The notes under the pieces: generated by a model
What the model saw: only the letters and a program-made list of their open reading frames with translations
Told to the model about the DNA's origin: nothing
Database searches by the model: none
Origin: Glutamicibacter arilaitensis Re117
Lineage (GTDB): Bacteria; Actinomycetota; Actinomycetes; Actinomycetales; Micrococcaceae
Length of the DNA: 64,000 nucleotides
Direction: 5' to 3'
Assembly (NCBI RefSeq): GCF_000197735.1
Contig: NC_014550.1
Location: 2,108,001 to 2,172,000 of the forward strand
Made by a program: the position numbers and the translations under genes
Shown here: positions 26,545 to 35,486 of the stretch, one piece after another
Layout of the letters: every line of letters begins with the position of its first letter
Numbering within the stretch: position 1 is the stretch's first letter

Positions 26545-27825
26545 CTAGTTGTCAGTTGCCGCCAATTCGTCTTCGATGGTGTCGGTCAGACGCTCCTGTA
26601 GAGCTTCATCGCCGATATGCTGAACGATTTCGTTCAGGAAGCCGCGCACTACCAGACGGCGGGCGGTCTTTTCATCGATGCCGCGAGCCATCAGGTAGAA
26701 CAGGTGCTCATCATCGAAACGACCGGTGGTCGATGCGTGGCCAGCACCATCGATCAAACCAGTTTCGATTTCCAGGTTAGGAACCGAGTCGGCACGAGCG
26801 CCGTCGGTCAGAACCAGGTTGCGGTTCGCTTCATAGGAATCGGTGCCCACTGCTTCCTTCTGGATCAGCACGTCGCCAACCCAAACCGTGTGTGCATCCT
26901 TGCCCTGCAGTGCACCCTTGTACAGCACGTTGGACTTGCAGTTGGCCACAGCGTGGTCAACGAACAAGCGGTGCTCAAGGTGCTGGCCGGCGTCAGCGAA
27001 GTACAAGCCGTACAGCTCGATCTCCGCACGTTCGCCGGTGAAGCGAGCCGATGGGTTCACGCGCACCAAGTCGCCACCGAAGGTGACTGCGATGTGCTTG
27101 AACGAACCGCCAGCGGCAACCAGTGCCTGCTGCGAGGAAGCATGAACAGCGTCATCCTCCCAGGCCTGCAGCGAAATCACGGTCAGACGGGCGTTGGACT
27201 GAACGTCGAATTCGACGTTCTGTGCCAGCACTGCCGAGCCCACGTGGTCAAGGACCACGGTAGCTTCGGAGTTTTCCTCGGCGACAACGATGATGTGCTG
27301 TGCTGCAGCAGCCAGCGACTCACCGGTGATGCGCAGGGTCGCCTGGGCGCCCTCAGCGTTCTTCGGGATGGTCAGGACCTGGGTCTCGGAAGCATGCTTC
27401 CAAGCGTTGGCCGAAACACGGTCATCCGGGGTGTGAGCCACGCCGTTCAGCGCGTCATCAGCGGACACTACCGAAAGCTTGGCGATCTCGTTTCCGGTCA
27501 GTTCAACCTTCGGAGCTGCACCGGTCAGTTCATCGGTGTGCAGGCCCTTCAGGCGCTTGAGCGGGGTGAAACGCCAGTCTTCTTCACGACCGGTCAGCTC
27601 GGCGAAGTCATCAACGTTGGTGCTGGTCAGACGACCGGCACGCGAAGAATCCTGCACGCCAACGCCGCCACCGTGGCTGTGTGCCTTGGAAGAGGCGCCG
27701 GCCAGCGGCGAGCTGTCGTTGTCGTTGATGGGCGAAAGGTCTTCGCCCTCTTCGGTGAAACCAGGAATCGATGGTGCGCCGATGCGCGCCTTCTCTTCTG
27801 GGATATGGGTGGTGGTCTCCGACAT
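26545..27825 (-). CDS. sufD: Fe-S assembly protein SufD
   Basis: Scaffold partner of SufB and SufC. 426 aa with the right-handed beta-helix core and the C-terminal segment SVPNLEIETGLIDGAGHAS then DEHLFYLMARGIDEKTARRL, shared with SufB. A Gly/Ser/His-rich stretch (HSHGGGVG) in the N-terminal region looks disordered. The start is 2 bp from the sufB stop, implying translational coupling. Confidence 0.96.
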   Translation of the reverse strand: MSETTTHIPEEKARIGAPSIPGFTEEGEDLSPINDNDSSPLAGASSKAHSHGGGVGVQDSSRAGRLTSTNVDDFAELTGREEDWRFTPLKRLKGLHTDELTGAAPKVELTGNEIAKLSVVSADDALNGVAHTPDDRVSANAWKHASETQVLTIPKNAEGAQATLRITGESLAAAAQHIIVVAEENSEATVVLDHVGSAVLAQNVEFDVQSNARLTVISLQAWEDDAVHASSQQALVAAGGSFKHIAVTFGGDLVRVNPSARFTGERAEIELYGLYFADAGQHLEHRLFVDHAVANCKSNVLYKGALQGKDAHTVWVGDVLIQKEAVGTDSYEANRNLVLTDGARADSVPNLEIETGLIDGAGHASTTGRFDDEHLFYLMARGIDEKTARRLVVRGFLNEIVQHIGDEALQERLTDTIEDELAATDN

Positions 27826-27827
27826 TC

Positions 27828-29288
27828 TTAGCCGACCGATCCTTCCATCTGAAGTTCAATAAGGCGGTTCAGTTCCAGCGCGTACTCCATAGGCAGCTCG
27901 CGTGCGATTGGCTCAACGAAGCCGCGCACGATCATTGCCATGGCCTCGTCCTCGGCCATGCCGCGGGACATGAGGTAGAACAGCTGTTCCTCGGACACGC
28001 GCGAAACGGTTGCCTCGTGGCCCATGGTCACGTCATCCTCGCGGACGTCGATGTATGGGTAGGTATCCGAACGCGAGATCTGGTCAACCAGCAATGCGTC
28101 ACAAACTACCGAGTTCTTGGTGCCCTTGGCGCCTTCCTGAACCTGTACCAGGCCGCGGTAAGCAGAACGGCCACCGTTACGAGCCACCGACTTGGCAACA
28201 ATTGCCGAGGAGGTGTTCGGTGCGATGTGGACCATCTTCGAACCGGTGTCCTGGTGCTGGCCCTCGCCGGCGAAGGCGATGGACAGGGTCTCGCCCTTGG
28301 CATGCTCGCCAACCAGGTAGACAGCTGGGTACTTCATGGTGACCTTGGAACCGATGTTGCCATCGACCCATTCCATGGTGGCGCCCTCTTCACAGACAGC
28401 ACGCTTGGTCACCAGGTTGTACACGTTGTTCGACCAGTTCTGGATCGTGGTGTAGCGAACGCGGGCGTTCTTCTTCACGATGATCTCGACTACTGCCGAG
28501 TGCAGCGAGTCCGACTGGTAGATCGGCGCGGTGCAACCCTCGATGTAGTGAACGTAGGAATCCTCATCGGCGATGATCAGGGTACGTTCGAACTGACCCA
28601 TGTTTTCCGTGTTGATACGGAAGTAAGCCTGCAGTGGGATTTCGACGTGAACGCCCTTGGGGACATAAACGAACGAGCCACCGGACCATACAGCGGTGTT
28701 CAGCGAAGCGAACTTGTTATCGCCTGCCGGAATAACCGAGCCGAAGTATTCCTGGAAGATCTCAGGGTGTTCCTTCAAACCGGTATCGGTATCAAGGAAG
28801 ATGACGCCCTGGGCTTCAAGGTCTTCACGCAGCTGGTGGTAGACAACCTCAGACTCGTACTGAGCGGCAACGCCGGAAACCAGGCGCTGCTTTTCAGCCT
28901 CAGGAATACCCAGCTTGTCGTAGGTGTTCTTGATGTCTTCTGGAAGCTCGTCCCAGGTGGTTGCCTGCTTCTCAGTGGAGCGGACGAAGTACTTGATGTT
29001 GTCGAAGTCAATGCCCGAGAGGTCTGGACCCCAGGTAGGCATTGGCTTGCGATCGAAGTACTTCAGCGCCTTCTGGCGGCGCTCCAGCATCCATTCTGGC
29101 TCGGACTTGAGGGCGGAAATGATCGCCACAACGTCCTTGTCGACGCCGCGGCGTGCATTCGCACCCGCGTCATTCTTGTCTGACCAGCCGTATTCGTAAT
29201 TGCCGATTCCATGGAGTTCGGGGTTCTTCTCCAGAATTTCGGAAATTACACCCGGGTCGGCAGACTCCTGTGCAATCTGATCCGTCAT
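27828..29288 (-). CDS. sufB: Fe-S assembly protein SufB
   Basis: Main scaffold subunit on which clusters form, 486 aa. Typical blocks are [33 protein letters not shown] and [19 protein letters not shown]. Two of the conserved cysteines are visible in [10 protein letters not shown] and [13 protein letters not shown]. Its ATG overlaps the sufR stop by four bases, so it is co-transcribed with sufR. Confidence 0.97.
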   Translation of the reverse strand: MTDQIAQESADPGVISEILEKNPELHGIGNYEYGWSDKNDAGANARRGVDKDVVAIISALKSEPEWMLERRQKALKYFDRKPMPTWGPDLSGIDFDNIKYFVRSTEKQATTWDELPEDIKNTYDKLGIPEAEKQRLVSGVAAQYESEVVYHQLREDLEAQGVIFLDTDTGLKEHPEIFQEYFGSVIPAGDNKFASLNTAVWSGGSFVYVPKGVHVEIPLQAYFRINTENMGQFERTLIIADEDSYVHYIEGCTAPIYQSDSLHSAVVEIIVKKNARVRYTTIQNWSNNVYNLVTKRAVCEEGATMEWVDGNIGSKVTMKYPAVYLVGEHAKGETLSIAFAGEGQHQDTGSKMVHIAPNTSSAIVAKSVARNGGRSAYRGLVQVQEGAKGTKNSVVCDALLVDQISRSDTYPYIDVREDDVTMGHEATVSRVSEEQLFYLMSRGMAEDEAMAMIVRGFVEPIARELPMEYALELNRLIELQMEGSVG

Positions 29289-30070
29289 CGCGGCCTCTCC
29301 TGCTTCGTGAACTGAATTCGAGTTCTCTTCTCGGCGCGCATTGGCGCCTTTTCACGCCCCACAGGGATGTGGGTCGTGCACACGTGTCCGCCGCCGGCCA
29401 ACGTTGACAATCGTCGAACGTCAACGCCCAGCAAGCGAGCGAACATTTCCGTTTCCATGTCGCAAAACACTGGAAACTCTCGTGCCAAGTCTTGTATCGG
29501 GCAGTGCCCCTGGCACAGCTGAACGCTGTGCATCAGTGCGGTTGCCACTTTTGTATCAACTTTTCGGGTGTATCCCACGAATCCGTCGGCGCTGAGCAAG
29601 TTGCCCAGTACCTCGGCTCGTGCTTCCAGCCCTTCAACGCCGGCAAGTGCCTTGGCATATCGGTCTTCCATCGATGCGAAACGATTACGCGCAAACTTCT
29701 GAATTGCGTCCTCGCCTGCTGCATCACCGAGCATCTTCAATGCGTCAGTGGCGATTTCCAGATAATCGTTGCCCAACTTCGTCTGCCCACGGTGCGAAAG
29801 CACGTAGCGGCGAGATGGACGTCCGGCTCCGGTCTTCTGGTTCGCCACCAGTTTTACCTCAACGAGTCCCGACTTCGAGAGCGCGTCGAGGTGGCGTCGG
29901 ACCGCAGCGGGCGTGAAGCCAAGCTTGCTTCCAAGCTCAGCCGCACTGACCGGCCCGTCCTCAAGTACTGCATAAAGGACGCGGTCTCGCGTGCGCTCCT
30001 CGGTATCCCCAACTACGCCAACCGTCGCGGCAGTCGAGCCACTAGCTGATTCTGAATTTGATGAATACAC
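29285..30070 (-). CDS. sufR: SufR-type iron-sulfur regulator
   Basis: Helix-turn-helix regulator of the suf operon, 261 aa. The winged helix is at about residues 30-90 ([22 protein letters not shown]). The C-terminal domain has C186 and C190 (CQGHC), C203 (VFCDM) and C231 (HVCTTH), enough to ligate an Fe-S cluster as in mycobacterial SufR. GTG start at 30070; no Shine-Dalgarno site is visible. A perfect inverted repeat lies 35-55 bp upstream and is its probable operator. Confidence 0.93.
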   Translation of the reverse strand: MYSSNSESASGSTAATVGVVGDTEERTRDRVLYAVLEDGPVSAAELGSKLGFTPAAVRRHLDALSKSGLVEVKLVANQKTGAGRPSRRYVLSHRGQTKLGNDYLEIATDALKMLGDAAGEDAIQKFARNRFASMEDRYAKALAGVEGLEARAEVLGNLLSADGFVGYTRKVDTKVATALMHSVQLCQGHCPIQDLAREFPVFCDMETEMFARLLGVDVRRLSTLAGGGHVCTTHIPVGREKAPMRAEKRTRIQFTKQERPR

Positions 30071-30103
30071 AACACAATCATGCGTAAATTTTTGCGCTAG
30101 GTC

Positions 30104-30123
30104 TAGTAAGGAAGCACTTACTA
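30104..30123 (-). promoter_or_regulatory. Probable SufR operator
   Basis: TAGTAAG-N6-CTTACTA, a perfect 7-6-7 inverted repeat upstream of sufR. Position fits autorepression of the sufRBDCT operon. It also lies about 130 bp upstream of the divergent ABC transporter gene. Confidence 0.65.
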
Positions 30124-30249
30124 AGGAATGGCTTGCCCCGCTAGTACTTTTGCTTGTTTCAAACTTCTGGCACTTCTATTGTCTCGTCACCTGCAACGGA
30201 ACTCGAGGGTTGGTGACTAACCACTCAGCACAGCTACTTCGACATGACG

Positions 30250-30255
30250 TAGAAT
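30250..30255 (+). promoter_or_regulatory. -10 box of a leaderless ABC transporter mRNA
   Basis: TAGAAT ends 7 nt before the GTG at 30262, and no Shine-Dalgarno site is present. No convincing -35 box. Confidence 0.45.
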
Positions 30256-30261
30256 GTTTCA

Positions 30262-31215
30262 GTGTCTTCTGTAACTCCCAGCCTCGTAATCAACGAGCTG
30301 GCTAAAGATCTAGGTCCAGTTCCCGCCATGGGCAACCGCATGTTGCGAGTCCTGGAGTCGGTGTCGCTAAAAGCCTATCCGGGGCAGGTTACCACCCTGT
30401 TGGGTGCAAACGGGGCCGGCAAATCAACGACCCTCGCTTGCGCTCAGGGGTTGCTGCAGCCCGAGGGTGGCACCGTCGAACTTCTGGGACAAAACCCCTT
30501 CGGTGATAATCCGGACTTGCGCTCCCGTGTCGGAGTCATGCTCCAAGATGGCGGACTGCCACCATCGATGCGACCAGTGCCTTTACTACGCCATGTTGCT
30601 TCGCTTTACCAGAATCCCATCGACATCGATGCCTTGATCAAGCGCCTGGATCTCGAATCATTCGGCACCCGCACCATCCGCCGCCTCTCAGGCGGGCAAA
30701 AACAGCGTGTCGCCTTGGCCCTGGCACTTGCCGGTGATCCAGAAGTACTGTTCCTCGATGAACCAAGTGCAGGCCTGGACCCGCAGTCCCGCCAGGTAGT
30801 TTTCGATCTCATTGCCGAACTTCGCGATGCCGGCAAGGCCATCATCCTCACCACCCACCTCATGGATGACGCACAGCGCCTGAGCGACTACGTCTACATC
30901 ATCGACAAGGGCTGCACCGTTGCGCAGGGAACCGTTGCTGAGCTGACAGCCCGCGCAGCCGAGGATCAAGACACCCGCCCCGTATCCTTCTGCGCACCCG
31001 CAAGTTTGGCTCTTCCCGAACCGCCTGCAGGATTGCATCTAGCGGAGACCGAGTCTGGCCAGTACCGGCTTGATGGAGTCAACTCCCCCGAACATTTGAA
31101 TTGGCTGACCAGTTGGTGGCTCCGGGAGGGCATTTTGCCAACTCAGCTGAACTTGCAGTCACGAAGCCTCGAAGACGTCTTCCTCGAAATCGCCCAGAAG
31201 GAGGGACGGGTTTGA
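30262..31215 (+). CDS. ABC-2-type transporter ATP-binding protein
   Basis: ATPase of an export system, 317 aa, with Walker A GANGAGKST, signature LSGGQKQR and Walker B EVLFLDEPSAGLD. The C-terminal region (about residues 225-317) has the extra beta domain common to drug/lipid exporters. It is followed by its permease and by ctaA, a conserved grouping in actinobacteria. Substrate unknown. Confidence 0.92.
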   Translation: MSSVTPSLVINELAKDLGPVPAMGNRMLRVLESVSLKAYPGQVTTLLGANGAGKSTTLACAQGLLQPEGGTVELLGQNPFGDNPDLRSRVGVMLQDGGLPPSMRPVPLLRHVASLYQNPIDIDALIKRLDLESFGTRTIRRLSGGQKQRVALALALAGDPEVLFLDEPSAGLDPQSRQVVFDLIAELRDAGKAIILTTHLMDDAQRLSDYVYIIDKGCTVAQGTVAELTARAAEDQDTRPVSFCAPASLALPEPPAGLHLAETESGQYRLDGVNSPEHLNWLTSWWLREGILPTQLNLQSRSLEDVFLEIAQKEGRV

Positions 31216-31976
31216 GCCATACGCAGACTCAGTCCAATGCTGTTTCGCCACTACGCCGAATCCTGAACCAGGGCAAGTACGAGTCAATCCAGATGCTCAG
31301 CAATGGCGAGCAGCTGATTCTCGCTGTTGTCATGCCGCTCATTGCGCTGTTCGTACTGACCCTGACCGATCTGGTCAAGGACGTCGCCGAGCGCAGCATC
31401 GATGCCGCGGTCCCCGGCGTGCTGGCCTTATGCGTCATTTCCACGGCCTTCACCGGCCAGGGAATCGGCACAGGTTTCGACCGCCGCTACGGTGTGCTCA
31501 CCATGTTCTCGACAACGCCACTAGGCAAGACGGGCTTGATTTTCGGCAAGGTTATTGCCGTGCTTTCGGTCTTGCTGATCCAGGTCATACTGATCTGCTC
31601 GGTCGCGTTGCTGTTCTTGGACTGGCACCCGAATCTCTGGGGCATCGCTCCGGCCATCCTCTTCCTGCTCTTGGGTGCAGCGGCGTTTACGGCGCTGGGC
31701 CTGCTCATCGCCGGAACTGTGCGCCCAGAGGCGACCTTGGCAATCACTAACTTGGCATGGATCCTGCTGGCCGGCGCCGGCGGTGTCCTCTACCCGCTGA
31801 GCATGGCACCTGATTGGGCCCAGCCAACGTTGAATGCTTTGCCTTCTGCCGCGCTGGGCGATGCCATGCGCGATGCACTGATCCACGGCCAGTTCAGCCT
31901 CGCTGGCCTCATCTTCTTGGTCCTTTGGACAGTAGCTGGCTCCTTTGCAGCCATCAAGCTGTTCAAATGGAGCTAG
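31212..31976 (+). CDS. ABC-2-type transporter permease
   Basis: Six hydrophobic segments, 254 aa, pairing with the upstream ATPase. The TTG start at 31212 overlaps the ATPase stop and follows AAGGAGGGACGGG, an excellent ribosome binding site; longer forms starting at 31101 would lie inside the ATPase gene. The end of the protein (ALGDAMRDALIHG) is typical of ABC2 permeases. It is likely co-transcribed with ctaA 30 bp downstream. Confidence 0.9.
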   Translation: MSHTQTQSNAVSPLRRILNQGKYESIQMLSNGEQLILAVVMPLIALFVLTLTDLVKDVAERSIDAAVPGVLALCVISTAFTGQGIGTGFDRRYGVLTMFSTTPLGKTGLIFGKVIAVLSVLLIQVILICSVALLFLDWHPNLWGIAPAILFLLLGAAAFTALGLLIAGTVRPEATLAITNLAWILLAGAGGVLYPLSMAPDWAQPTLNALPSAALGDAMRDALIHGQFSLAGLIFLVLWTVAGSFAAIKLFKWS

Positions 31977-32006
31977 CCACCACTCAATTTCAAAAGGGAG
32001 ATTCCA

Positions 32007-32945
32007 ATGTCTTCAGTCCTAGCCTCCAACAGCTGGGCCGATAAGCTGCCCACGAAGGTAACCCGCCTCGTGCACGCTCTGGCGATCGCATCCCTGATCT
32101 CCCAGATTGGCATTATCGTCACCGGTGGAGCAGTAAGGCTCACGGAGTCGGGCCTCGGTTGCTCCCAATGGCCCAACTGCGTCCCGGGGTCGATGACCCC
32201 TGTCCCGGAAATGGGCATCCACGGAATCATCGAGTTCGGCAACCGCCTGCTGACCTTCGTCCTGCTGGTAATCGCCGTCGCCTTCCTGATTTCCATCTGG
32301 AAGATGCGCCCTACCCACCGCACCCTGTACAAGCTGTCCATCGGCTTGCTCGCTGGCATCGCGCTTCAGGCGCTGGTTGGCGCCATTACCGTGTGGACCG
32401 GCCTGAACGCATGGGTTGTTTCGGTGCACTTCCTGATTTCCGGAGCCCTGGTCATCATGGCCACCTTCCAGGTCAATCGCACCGCCAAGGAGCTGAAGGG
32501 CCGCACGATCGAACACAGCAGCAAGTCGATCTGCCAGGTCTCCTTCGCGGCATGGATCTTCTCCCTGCTGGCGGTAGCTTTCGGAACTATCGTTACCGGC
32601 ACCGGCCCGCACGCAGGCGACGCCGATGCACCGCGTCACTTATTTGATCCCCTGCTGGTCACCCGCATGCATACCGCTCCGGTGTACCTGCTGGTATTTG
32701 CCACCATCGTGGTACTGGTCCTGGCCTACAGGCAGGTTGGCAACGCCCAGCTTCGCACCGCCATCTGGTGGCTTGTAGCGGCCATTGCGATCCAGGCAGC
32801 CATCGGCTACATCCAGCACTTCAATGGCCTGCCTGTCGCCTTGGTGCTCTCTCACATGCTGGGCGCCAGCTTGCTTCTTTCAGCTTCGGCAAACGTCTGG
32901 GACCGGGCCGCTATCCTTCCGGATTACCAGCGCAGCGATGCCTAG
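32007..32945 (+). CDS. ctaA: Heme A synthase (CtaA/COX15)
   Basis: Converts heme O to heme A for aa3-type cytochrome oxidase. 312 aa, eight membrane segments, with the conserved His residues in IHGIIEFGNRLLTF, VVSVHFLISG, TRMHTAPVYLL and VLSHMLGASLLL. It follows AAGGGAG by 8 nt. A strong terminator follows the stop. Confidence 0.93.
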   Translation: MSSVLASNSWADKLPTKVTRLVHALAIASLISQIGIIVTGGAVRLTESGLGCSQWPNCVPGSMTPVPEMGIHGIIEFGNRLLTFVLLVIAVAFLISIWKMRPTHRTLYKLSIGLLAGIALQALVGAITVWTGLNAWVVSVHFLISGALVIMATFQVNRTAKELKGRTIEHSSKSICQVSFAAWIFSLLAVAFGTIVTGTGPHAGDADAPRHLFDPLLVTRMHTAPVYLLVFATIVVLVLAYRQVGNAQLRTAIWWLVAAIAIQAAIGYIQHFNGLPVALVLSHMLGASLLLSASANVWDRAAILPDYQRSDA

Positions 32946-32961
32946 GATTCCGCATTAGATA

Positions 32962-33004
32962 ACTCAGGGTTGCCCTGCACTTTAGGTGCAGGGCAACCCT
33001 GAGT
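32962..33004 (+). terminator. Bidirectional hairpin terminator
   Basis: ACTCAGGGTTGCCCTGCAC pairs with GTGCAGGGCAACCCTGAGT over 19 bp (loop TTTAG), between convergent ctaA and the HAAS gene. Confidence 0.9.
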
Positions 33005-33013
33005 CGTTAAGGG

Positions 33014-33961
33014 CTATCGGCTTTGAGCCGCCCGGCGTTTGAACCACAGCAGCCCATGAAGTCCAAAGAAGAAATAGACGGTTCCTACCAACCAAATTCC
33101 CGCAAGCAGCAGACCCTGATCGATAACGGAAGCCACCAAGAGTGCGGCACCGCTGGTACAGGTGACCCAGAGAGCAGGGCGGAAATTGGCCAAGAACCCA
33201 ATGCCGCAGGCCAATCCCAGCGCCAGATAGAGGTATGCTGCCACGCTCGGCTCGATCCCCGAGAACAATCCTGACACGAGGAATACGACCGGCAACAGCA
33301 GGCAGATGCCTCCGATGGTACGCATCCGTTTCACTCGCCTCGCACAATGCACGGACCCGGGGGTTCCCCTATGAATTCCAACGAACATCCACGCCGTGAC
33401 CATCGAGGGAATGTAGAAGATGCCACTGCTGGTGATAAAACCAGCAACCAGTATGCTCATGCAACCGGCAATCACATAGCTGTAGATGAGTGCTGCTCTC
33501 CCCTTCATGAAGGCAGAGGCAGATACGCCAAGTCCGAAGATCGCGAAGATCAAAAGCTGTAACGCGCCAAACTTATAGATTGAGTCATAGCCTCCTTGGA
33601 TCGGAGGCGCCTGATTGCCCACAATCCGATCGCCAAGAGTATCCGCCATTGACCCGTCAATGATGGAGACAAGGACTCCCAGGATTAGTGCCACGGCACC
33701 GAGCACGAGGCTTTTCCTGCGCAGCGGAGCTCGCTCTCGGGATGCCGTGAGTTGGGCCGTCAGTGGGGCGGCAACAGTCTCCGGGGCGCCTAGCGCGCCC
33801 AGGATCTGCTCATCTCTCCTGCCCAGTGCCCTACCCTCCTCGATATGCTGCGCCACATCTTCCAAAAGCTCGGCTCCCATATCCCTTGGCGCATCGCGCA
33901 GGAGCTTGCCCAAGGCCTGCAGGTACGTTTCCGCACTTTGGTACTCAGCTGTCGATGCCAT
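33014..33961 (-). CDS. HAAS-domain membrane protein, function unknown
   Basis: 315 aa. The N-terminal ~75 residues have the HAAS pattern (AETYLQALGKLLRD, LLEDVAQHIEEG, LGAPETVAAPL) seen in proteins coupled to PadR regulators. The rest has about seven hydrophobic segments and a basic cytoplasmic end. ATG at 33961 follows TTGGAGG and lies inside the end of the padR gene, showing coupling. The pair may sense and answer an envelope signal; mechanism unknown. Confidence 0.8.
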   Translation of the reverse strand: MASTAEYQSAETYLQALGKLLRDAPRDMGAELLEDVAQHIEEGRALGRRDEQILGALGAPETVAAPLTAQLTASRERAPLRRKSLVLGAVALILGVLVSIIDGSMADTLGDRIVGNQAPPIQGGYDSIYKFGALQLLIFAIFGLGVSASAFMKGRAALIYSYVIAGCMSILVAGFITSSGIFYIPSMVTAWMFVGIHRGTPGSVHCARRVKRMRTIGGICLLLPVVFLVSGLFSGIEPSVAAYLYLALGLACGIGFLANFRPALWVTCTSGAALLVASVIDQGLLLAGIWLVGTVYFFFGLHGLLWFKRRAAQSR

Positions 33962-34295
33962 GTTGCCCTCCAAGAAGTTCGGTTACCTGCAGTGAAATTG
34001 CTTCCCATACTTCACGGAACCCGCCAAGCATCAGATGCCCGTGCTCCGTAATCGTGTAGTACTTGCGCTTGCGGCCCGACCCGCCTTCTTCCCAGTAGGT
34101 CTCGACCAGGCCCGTGGTTTTCATGCGTGCCAAGAGTGGATACAGACTTCCCTCGCTGGCGGTGAGCTGCCGCGCAGTGAGTTCTTCTGCCAGCTCGAGC
34201 CCGTATTTATCTCCGCCGGCTAGCGAACCCAGCACGCAGTACTCAAGGACACCCTTGCGTATGTTGGTAGCGATTTTTTCGCGTTGATCGGACAT
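33945..34295 (-). CDS. PadR-family transcriptional regulator
   Basis: 116 aa with the PadR winged helix: IRKGVLEYCVLGSLAGGDKYGLEL, LTASEGSLYPLLARMKTTGLVETYW and GRKRKYYTITEHG. ATG at 34295 has no Shine-Dalgarno site, but TATTCT lies 6 nt upstream, so it is probably leaderless; a longer start at 34334 would cover the operators. It is co-transcribed with the HAAS membrane protein. Confidence 0.92.
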   Translation of the reverse strand: MSDQREKIATNIRKGVLEYCVLGSLAGGDKYGLELAEELTARQLTASEGSLYPLLARMKTTGLVETYWEEGGSGRKRKYYTITEHGHLMLGGFREVWEAISLQVTELLGGQHGIDS

Positions 34296-34301
34296 GGAAT
34301 G

Positions 34302-34335
34302 AGAATACCTTGCGTAACAAGACTTGCATAGCAAG
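34302..34335 (-). promoter_or_regulatory. PadR promoter with two tandem palindromes
   Basis: CTTGCGTAACAAG (34309-34321) and CTTGCATAGCAAG (34323-34335), sharing CTTGC-N3-CAAG-type arms, centre-to-centre 14 bp. They sit just upstream of TATTCT (34307-34302). Likely autoregulatory operators. Confidence 0.55.
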
Positions 34336-34430
34336 ATTTAGGATATTCCTCTGTCAAGAGCAACCACTGATTCTGAGGATCACGCTTTGATGCCACGCGG
34401 GCCGGTGAGCAAGTACGCCCACAACGCAGA

Positions 34431-34482
34431 AAAGTGCCCTGCCGGGAAACCAACTGATGCTGGTTGCCCGGCAGGGCACTTT
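34431..34482 (-). terminator. Terminator of ctaB
   Basis: AAAGTGCCCTGCCGGG pairs with CCCGGCAGGGCACTTT (16 bp) around an internal mini-stem AACCA/TGGTT. It is downstream of the ctaB stop on the minus strand. Confidence 0.85.
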
Positions 34483-34508
34483 CTGAATCTAAGCTGCCGT
34501 TCTAGCTT

Positions 34509-35486
34509 CTAGCCGAACAGCGGGCTGCCTACGAACGGGTCAACGGCCAGAGCCAGGAATACGATCGTGAGGTAGGTGATGGAGATGTGGAAGACCTTCA
34601 TGGCCTTGCGGTTGACCTCGGCTGGCTTATGGTTGCCCTGCGCTTCGCGGTAGAGCACGTGGGATTCGTAGACGAACCAGATGCCTGCACCACCAGCGAT
34701 TGCGGTGTAGAGAATGCCTGCGTTGCCCAGCGGCACCAGCAGCATCGAGCAAACGACAGTAGCCCATGCGTAGAGCACTACCTGCACCGAAACGCGACGT
34801 GCGTTGGCAATAGCACCGAGCATCGGCACCGAAGCTGCGTTGTAGTCATCTGCGTACTTCATGGACAGTGGCCAGTAGTGCGGCGGGGTCCAGAGGAAGA
34901 TCACCAGGAACAGGATGACTGCTGGCCATTCGATGGTGTTCTTTACAGCGGCCCAAGCAATCAGCACCGGCATGCATCCGGCGATGCCGCCCCAGACGAT
35001 ATTCTGCGCGGTACGACGCTTGAGAATCAACGTGTAGAAGACGACGTAGAGCAGGATGGCGGCCAAGCCCAATGCAGTGGTCAGCGGGTTAGTCCCGACC
35101 CACAACACGATCAGGGACGCAACGGCTAGGCTCCACGAGAAAATCAGCGCTTCCTTCGGAGTCAGGTCACCGGTCACCAGCGGACGGCCCTTGGTACGCT
35201 TCATCAACTTGTCCATATCGCGGTCGATATAGCAGTTGAATGCGCCCGAAGCACCTGCGGCCATGGCACCACCAACGAGGGTGGAGATCATCAGCCAAAC
35301 GGCGGGGAATCCGCGCTCGGCAAAGATCATGGTCGGAAGGGTGCTCACAAGCAGCAACTCGATCACGCGAGGCTTCGTCAATGCTAGATAGGCGAGAGCC
35401 TTACGCTTCATAAAGTCTCCGGTGCTTTCACCAGGTTGACGCGAGGCGCGTGGCACTGATGCTCCGGCGACACTTTGAGTCTTCAA
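34509..35486 (-). CDS. ctaB: Protoheme IX farnesyltransferase (heme O synthase)
   Basis: Adds the farnesyl group to heme B, giving heme O. Polytopic membrane prenyltransferase with the Mg-binding motif [20 protein letters not shown] and the second acidic motif DDYNAASVP. The TTG at 35486 gives a 25-residue N-terminal extension (325 aa); the ATG at 35411, preceded by CCGGAG, is a strong alternative start. ctaA and ctaB are convergent here, with the padR/HAAS pair between them. Confidence 0.92.
   Translation of the reverse strand: MKTQSVAGASVPRASRQPGESTGDFMKRKALAYLALTKPRVIELLLVSTLPTMIFAERGFPAVWLMISTLVGGAMAAGASGAFNCYIDRDMDKLMKRTKGRPLVTGDLTPKEALIFSWSLAVASLIVLWVGTNPLTTALGLAAILLYVVFYTLILKRRTAQNIVWGGIAGCMPVLIAWAAVKNTIEWPAVILFLVIFLWTPPHYWPLSMKYADDYNAASVPMLGAIANARRVSVQVVLYAWATVVCSMLLVPLGNAGILYTAIAGGAGIWFVYESHVLYREAQGNHKPAEVNRKAMKVFHISITYLTIVFLALAVDPFVGSPLFG

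Noticed and set aside
27771..29183. Long plus-strand open frame opposite sufB
   Set aside because: SufB is unmistakable on the other strand; the antisense translation has no family pattern.
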